In this document: piece after piece, positions 6,673-9,636 of the stretch | Layout: the number at the start of each line of letters is the position of its first letter | Numbering within the stretch: position 1 is the first letter of the stretch | Assembly (NCBI GenBank): GCA_947481755.1 | Contig: CANKHS010000038.1 | Coordinates: forward strand, 1-9,636 | Length of the DNA: 9,636 nt | Direction: 5' to 3' | Source: Actinomycetota bacterium | GTDB lineage: Bacteria > Actinomycetota > Thermoleophilia > Gaiellales > F1-60-MAGs149 | Translations under genes and position numbers: made by a program | Notes under the pieces: generated by a model | The model's database searches: none | Seen by the model: the letters and a program-made list of their open reading frames with translations, nothing else | Told to the model about the DNA's origin: nothing

Positions 6673-6709
6673 TGCACGTCCTTCCTTACCCCGACGGCAT
6701 GACGAACGT

Positions 6710-6752
6710 GATCAACTTTGCTTTGGGGTCTGACCCCAAAGCAAAGTTGATC
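6710..6752. repeat. 43-bp near-perfect palindrome after ald
   Basis: Two 21-base arms (6710-6730 and 6732-6752) are exact reverse complements around a single T at 6731. Each arm runs GATCAACTTTGC then TTTGGGGTC or its complement, so the centre reads GGGGTC-T-GACCCC. It lies three bases beyond the ald stop codon in the 107-base ald-xer gap. As RNA it would fold into a stem of about 20 bp with a three-base loop. There is no U-tract, so a classical intrinsic terminator is not shown. Alternatives are a hairpin terminator of another type, a dispersed REP-like repeat, or a protein-binding site. It does not resemble a dif site. Confidence 0.9.
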
Positions 6753-6755
6753 GAC

Positions 6756-7886
6756 CTAGACGCTCGGGTCGACCCCGTCGATCAGGTCGCTGAGGTGAAC
6801 ATACGGCAGGCCGTGGCTTTCGGCGACTGGCTGATTCGTGATCTTGCCAGCCATCACGTTGACGCCGCGTGCGAGCGGCTTCGAGAAGCGCACCGCCTCG
6901 TCAAGGCCCTTGTTGGCGAGCAGTTCAGCGTACGGCAGCGTCACGTTGGTGAGGCCGCGCGTCGAGGTAATCGGCACAGCACCTGGCATGTTCGCCACGC
7001 AGTAGTGGACGACTCCGTCGACGACGTAGGTTGGGTCGGAATGCGTCGTGGGCTTCGACGTTTCGAAGCAGCCACCCTGGTCGATCGCCACGTCGACGAG
7101 TACGGCACCCGGCTTCATCCCACTGAGCATGTCTTTCGTGATCAGCCGGGGGGCGCGGGCGCCAGCGACGAGTACCGCGCCGATCACCATGTCGGCACCC
7201 GCAATCGCCTCTTCGACCATCTGACGGTTCGAAATCTCGAGCGTGATGCGCCCGTCCATCATGTTCTCGAGCTCGCGCATGCGGTCGACCGAGCGCTCCA
7301 GCACCCAGACGTCTGCCTGCATGCCCACAGCGATTAGCGCAGCGTTGTAGCCCACGATGCCGCCACCGAGCACGACCACCTTGGCTGGTGCCACACCAGG
7401 CAGACCCGCCAGCAAGATGCCGCGGCCACCCTTCGGCTTCTCCAGCGAGTGCGCACCCATCTGCGGCGCTAGGCGACCAGCGACCTCACTCATCGGAGCG
7501 AGCAGCGGAAGCTTGTGGTCCTCAGTTTCCACGGTCTCATAGGCAATGCACGTCGCGCCGGTCTTGATCAGCGCATTCGTCAGCTCGAGATCGGGAGCAA
7601 GATGCAGGTACGTGAAGAGAATCTGCCCGTTGCGGATCTTGGCGTACTCGGGCTGCAATGGCTCCTTGACCTTCATCACCATGTCGCACGTACCCCAGAC
7701 GTCGTCGCAGGCAGCAATCGACGCACCGGCAGCCACATACGCAGCGTCGGGGAACGAGCTACCATCGCCGGCCGTCGTCTCGACGACAACGTCGTGACCG
7801 TGGAGGACGAGCTCGCGCGCTCCAGCGGGCGTCAGTGCGACGCGGTACTCGTCCTTCTTAATTTCTTTGACGACACCTACGCGCAT
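6756..7886 (-). CDS. ald: Alanine dehydrogenase
   Basis: This NAD-dependent enzyme reversibly deaminates L-alanine to pyruvate and ammonia in the cytoplasm, linking alanine use to central carbon and nitrogen metabolism. From ATG 7886 it has 376 residues (family about 371). It starts MRVGVVKEIKKDEYRVALTP. Arg15, Lys74 (MKVKEP) and His95 (TYLHLAP) match substrate and catalytic residues. The Rossmann loop is VLGGGIVGYNAA (172-183), followed by an acidic residue Glu197 (VLERS) where many homologues have Asp for NAD binding. Asp269 lies in VDVAIDQGG, and NMPGAVPITSTRGLTNVTLPY is the C-terminal family signature. ATG 7886 is chosen over GTG 7895 because a strong GGAGGT (7894-7899) stands seven bases before it and overlaps that GTG. 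It is unlike its leaderless neighbours in having a real 5' leader. Confidence 0.97.
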   Translation of the reverse strand: MRVGVVKEIKKDEYRVALTPAGARELVLHGHDVVVETTAGDGSSFPDAAYVAAGASIAACDDVWGTCDMVMKVKEPLQPEYAKIRNGQILFTYLHLAPDLELTNALIKTGATCIAYETVETEDHKLPLLAPMSEVAGRLAPQMGAHSLEKPKGGRGILLAGLPGVAPAKVVVLGGGIVGYNAALIAVGMQADVWVLERSVDRMRELENMMDGRITLEISNRQMVEEAIAGADMVIGAVLVAGARAPRLITKDMLSGMKPGAVLVDVAIDQGGCFETSKPTTHSDPTYVVDGVVHYCVANMPGAVPITSTRGLTNVTLPYAELLANKGLDEAVRFSKPLARGVNVMAGKITNQPVAESHGLPYVHLSDLIDGVDPSV

Positions 7887-7893
7887 GCGAAGC

Positions 7894-7899
7894 ACCTCC
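7894..7899 (-). promoter_or_regulatory. Shine-Dalgarno of ald (GGAGGT)
   Basis: GGAGGT, seven bases before ATG 7886, is the strongest ribosome binding site in the window and decides the ald start. The in-frame GTG at 7895 overlaps it and so cannot use it. Confidence 0.85.
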
Positions 7900-7928
7900 G
7901 GGACACGATCACAACAGGGAACGGGTAG

Positions 7929-7934
7929 ATGGTA
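7929..7934 (-). promoter_or_regulatory. Possible ald -10 box (TACCAT)
   Basis: In the 90-base gap upstream of ald, the minus strand has TACCAT at 7934-7929, which would start transcription near 7922 and give a leader of about 36 bases. No clear -35 is seen. The same gap holds two small inverted repeats: CCTGA-GGG-TCAGG (7969-7981, spanning the peptidase stop codon) and CCCG-TT-CGGG (7946-7955). These might weakly end the upstream transcript or bind a regulator. Confidence 0.3.
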
Positions 7935-7976
7935 TCGCTCAGCACCCCGTTCGGGCGCCTCTCTTCCACCTGAGGG

Positions 7977-9083
7977 TCAGGCTACCGCGGCACGAATCAA
8001 TTCGACGGTAATCCGCGAGAGCGCCTCGACATCGGCTACGGCGATGTGTTCGTCGGCCGAATGGATGGCCTCCATGCCGCTGGAGAGGTTGAGGCACTGC
8101 AAGCCACGCTCGTTGAAGACGTGTGCGTCTGCCCCACCACCGGTTTCGATCATGCTGGGCTGACAGCCTGCCGCGAGCAGCGCCGTACGGGCGAGTGCGA
8201 CGACGGGCGCGTCGTCAGCGAACCCATACGCCGTGTACTCGCGGGTCTGAGCCAGCTCGACCGAGCACCCTGTGGCGGCTGCGGCAGCATTCGCAGCGTC
8301 GACCGTCTCTTGGGCAATCAGGACGACCTCTGCATCGTTGAGGCTTCGCATCTCCAGCTGGAGCGAACAGGTCTCCGCCACGATATTGCGCTGACTGCCG
8401 CCATTGATCAGTCCGACGTTGCGAGAACTACCGGGGCTAAGTCGCCCCATCTCGAGCTCGGCCAGCATCTTCGCCGCCGCGTGGATCGCATTGCGTCCCT
8501 CCTCGGGTGCGATACCGGCATGAGCGGCCTTGCCGCGAAACGTGATGTTCATCGACAGCTGGCTCGGCGCCCGCAGCACGACTCGCCCGGGTGGTCCGTC
8601 GACGTCGTAGACGAAGCCCATCTGCGCCACCAGACGTTCGGTGTCGAACTCCTTCGCGCCACACAACCCAATCTCTTCCTGCACGGTGATCAGCAACTCA
8701 ATACCGGCATGAGGGATGCCCTCGCGCAAGATGCGCCGGATACCGTCGATCATGCCGGCCACGGTGGCTTTGTTGTCTGCGCCAAGGATGGTGTCGTTGG
8801 CGTTGACGATGAAGCCATCGCGTTCGACGGGGTCGATCGGAGCTGATGGCGGCACCGTATCGACGTGGGCATTGAAAAACAGGGGCGTGCCAGAGACAGT
8901 GCCGGGAATCCTTGCGTAGAGATTGCCCGCATTGCCATTGATCCGCGAGCCAGCATCGTCCTCGTCCGACTCGATGCCCATCTCGGCGAGCACCTCGCGA
9001 CAGAGGTCAATCGCAGCGCGCTCTTCTCCCGGCGGCGTGGAGAGTCGCGCGAGCGCCAGGAACAACTCGAGCGCGGTGTCCAC
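7977..9083 (-). CDS. M20-family metallopeptidase, PepT-like (tripeptidase-like)
   Basis: This is a cytoplasmic di-zinc aminopeptidase of the M20/M25/M40 family, closest in motif pattern to peptidase T-like proteins. It has 368 residues. Metal and catalytic motifs are complete: NAHVDTV (71-77, ligand His73 and catalytic Asp75), ILGADNKATVAGM (99-111, bridging Asp103), QEEIGLCG (135-142, catalytic Glu136 and ligand Glu137), YDVDGP (159-164), ADAHVFNERGL (318-328) and the last zinc ligand His341 in IHSADEHI. The dimerisation domain lies between about 175 and 285 (FRGKAAHAG onwards). GTG 9083 begins three bases after the pyrG stop and gives a typical N-terminus, so it is probably co-transcribed with pyrG. 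Whether it acts on tripeptides or on another amidated substrate cannot be told. No Shine-Dalgarno is seen. Confidence 0.92.
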   Translation of the reverse strand: MDTALELFLALARLSTPPGEERAAIDLCREVLAEMGIESDEDDAGSRINGNAGNLYARIPGTVSGTPLFFNAHVDTVPPSAPIDPVERDGFIVNANDTILGADNKATVAGMIDGIRRILREGIPHAGIELLITVQEEIGLCGAKEFDTERLVAQMGFVYDVDGPPGRVVLRAPSQLSMNITFRGKAAHAGIAPEEGRNAIHAAAKMLAELEMGRLSPGSSRNVGLINGGSQRNIVAETCSLQLEMRSLNDAEVVLIAQETVDAANAAAAATGCSVELAQTREYTAYGFADDAPVVALARTALLAAGCQPSMIETGGGADAHVFNERGLQCLNLSSGMEAIHSADEHIAVADVEALSRITVELIRAAVA

Positions 9084-9086
9084 GCG

Positions 9087-9636
9087 TTAGACCGTGGTCG
9101 AGGTGGCGCTTGCCTGACGCGTCTCGGCTGGCGTCGAGTCGCGATAGGCGACTGCCGCTCCGACGAAATCGCGAAACAGCGGCGCAGGGCGGGTTGGACG
9201 CGACTTGAACTCGGGATGGAACTGGCTCGCGACGAACCACGGATGGTTTGGCAACTCGATAATCTCGACGAGATCCTTCGAGGCAAACGTGCCCGAGACA
9301 ATCAGTCCATGTGCTTCAAGCTGAGGGCGCAGGAGGTTCGAGACCTCGTAGCGGTGGCGATGACGCTCGTAGATCGTCTCCTCACCGTAGGCCGCAAAGG
9401 CCTTCGTGCCGGCCTTGAGCGTGATTGGCTCGGCACCAAGACGCATCGTGCCGCCCATGTCGCGCACGTCTTTCTGCTCTGGCAGCAGGTCGACGATCGG
9501 GGCCGGCGTCTCTGGGTCGAACTCGGTCGAGTTCGCGCCGGGCATGCCAGCAACGTCGCGGGCAAACTCGGCAACTGCGATCTGCATTCCGAGACAGACA
9601 CCGAGGAACGGCACCTGATGCTCGCGGGCGAAACGG
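9087..9636 (-). CDS. pyrG: CTP synthase, C-terminal glutaminase domain (partial, N-terminus beyond right edge)
   Basis: CTP synthase converts UTP to CTP with ATP and glutamine, the last step of de novo pyrimidine nucleotide synthesis. Only the last 182 residues are inside the window, all from the class I glutamine amidotransferase domain. The open frame continues to the edge (RFAREHQVPFLGVCLGMQ), so the internal GTG at 9614 is not the start. The nucleophile Cys is in LGVCLGMQ. ERHRHRYEVSN and HPWFVASQFHPEFKSRPTRPAPLF follow, with the catalytic His-x-Glu pair in FHPEF. The C-terminus ends in a low-complexity tail rich in Ser, Thr and Ala. The full protein should be near 545 residues, so about 365, including the synthetase domain, are missing. 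Confidence 0.97.
   Translation of the reverse strand, partial: RFAREHQVPFLGVCLGMQIAVAEFARDVAGMPGANSTEFDPETPAPIVDLLPEQKDVRDMGGTMRLGAEPITLKAGTKAFAAYGEETIYERHRHRYEVSNLLRPQLEAHGLIVSGTFASKDLVEIIELPNHPWFVASQFHPEFKSRPTRPAPLFRDFVGAAVAYRDSTPAETRQASATSTTV

Noticed and set aside
6710..6752. Palindrome as a dif site for the adjacent Xer recombinase
   Set aside because: dif sites are about 28 bp with two imperfect 11-bp arms around a 6-bp centre. This element has 21-base perfect arms, a one-base centre and no dif-like arm sequence, so proximity to xer is not enough.
6672..7337. 221-residue plus-strand open frame covering the palindrome and the 3' part of ald
   Set aside because: It is antisense to well-conserved ald codons, and its N-terminus is just translation of the palindrome. 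No domain is recognised.
8046..8846. 266-residue plus-strand open frame opposite the peptidase gene
   Set aside because: It is antisense to a complete M20 peptidase with all metal ligands; the composition is that of a shadow frame.

Overview
The window carries ordinary chromosomal housekeeping genes of a high-GC bacterium. Ten protein genes fill almost all of it, nine on the minus strand and one on the plus strand. There are no RNA genes, CRISPR arrays, insertion sequences or phage genes, and no gap over 300 bases lacks a gene. An actinobacterial-type genome, perhaps a deep-branching or uncultured lineage, fits best. The reasons are GC-rich codons, many GTG starts, and TANNNT -10 boxes placed exactly six bases before start codons, as in leaderless mRNAs. 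Two-subunit glycyl-tRNA synthetase also occurs in many other phyla, so this placement is tentative.

On the minus strand, read from the right edge leftwards: pyrG (CTP synthase, C-terminal part only), an M20-family PepT-like peptidase, ald (alanine dehydrogenase), a 43-base near-perfect palindrome, a XerC/XerD-type tyrosine recombinase, a small DUF2283 protein, mutM (Fpg), a small glutaredoxin and recO. recO meets a plus-strand gene tail to tail, and the two overlap by 11 bases. That gene encodes an exported PQQ-dependent sugar dehydrogenase-like beta-propeller. Its head faces glyQ across a 67-base divergent promoter region. glyQ is followed by glyS, which runs off the left edge.

Likely transcription units are pyrG-peptidase, ald (own promoter and Shine-Dalgarno), xer, DUF2283, mutM-grx-recO, the PQQ-like gene, and glyQ-glyS. 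mutM repairs oxidised bases, the glutaredoxin handles thiol redox and RecO loads RecA, so that operon has a loose DNA-damage and oxidative-stress theme. glyQ and glyS encode the two subunits of one enzyme and are translationally coupled through a GTGA overlap.

I found no convincing new biological system. The items most worth a second look are the 43-base palindrome just after ald, and the repeated leaderless-promoter arrangement at four gene heads, which also corrects the start of the DUF2283 gene and supports the starts of three others.
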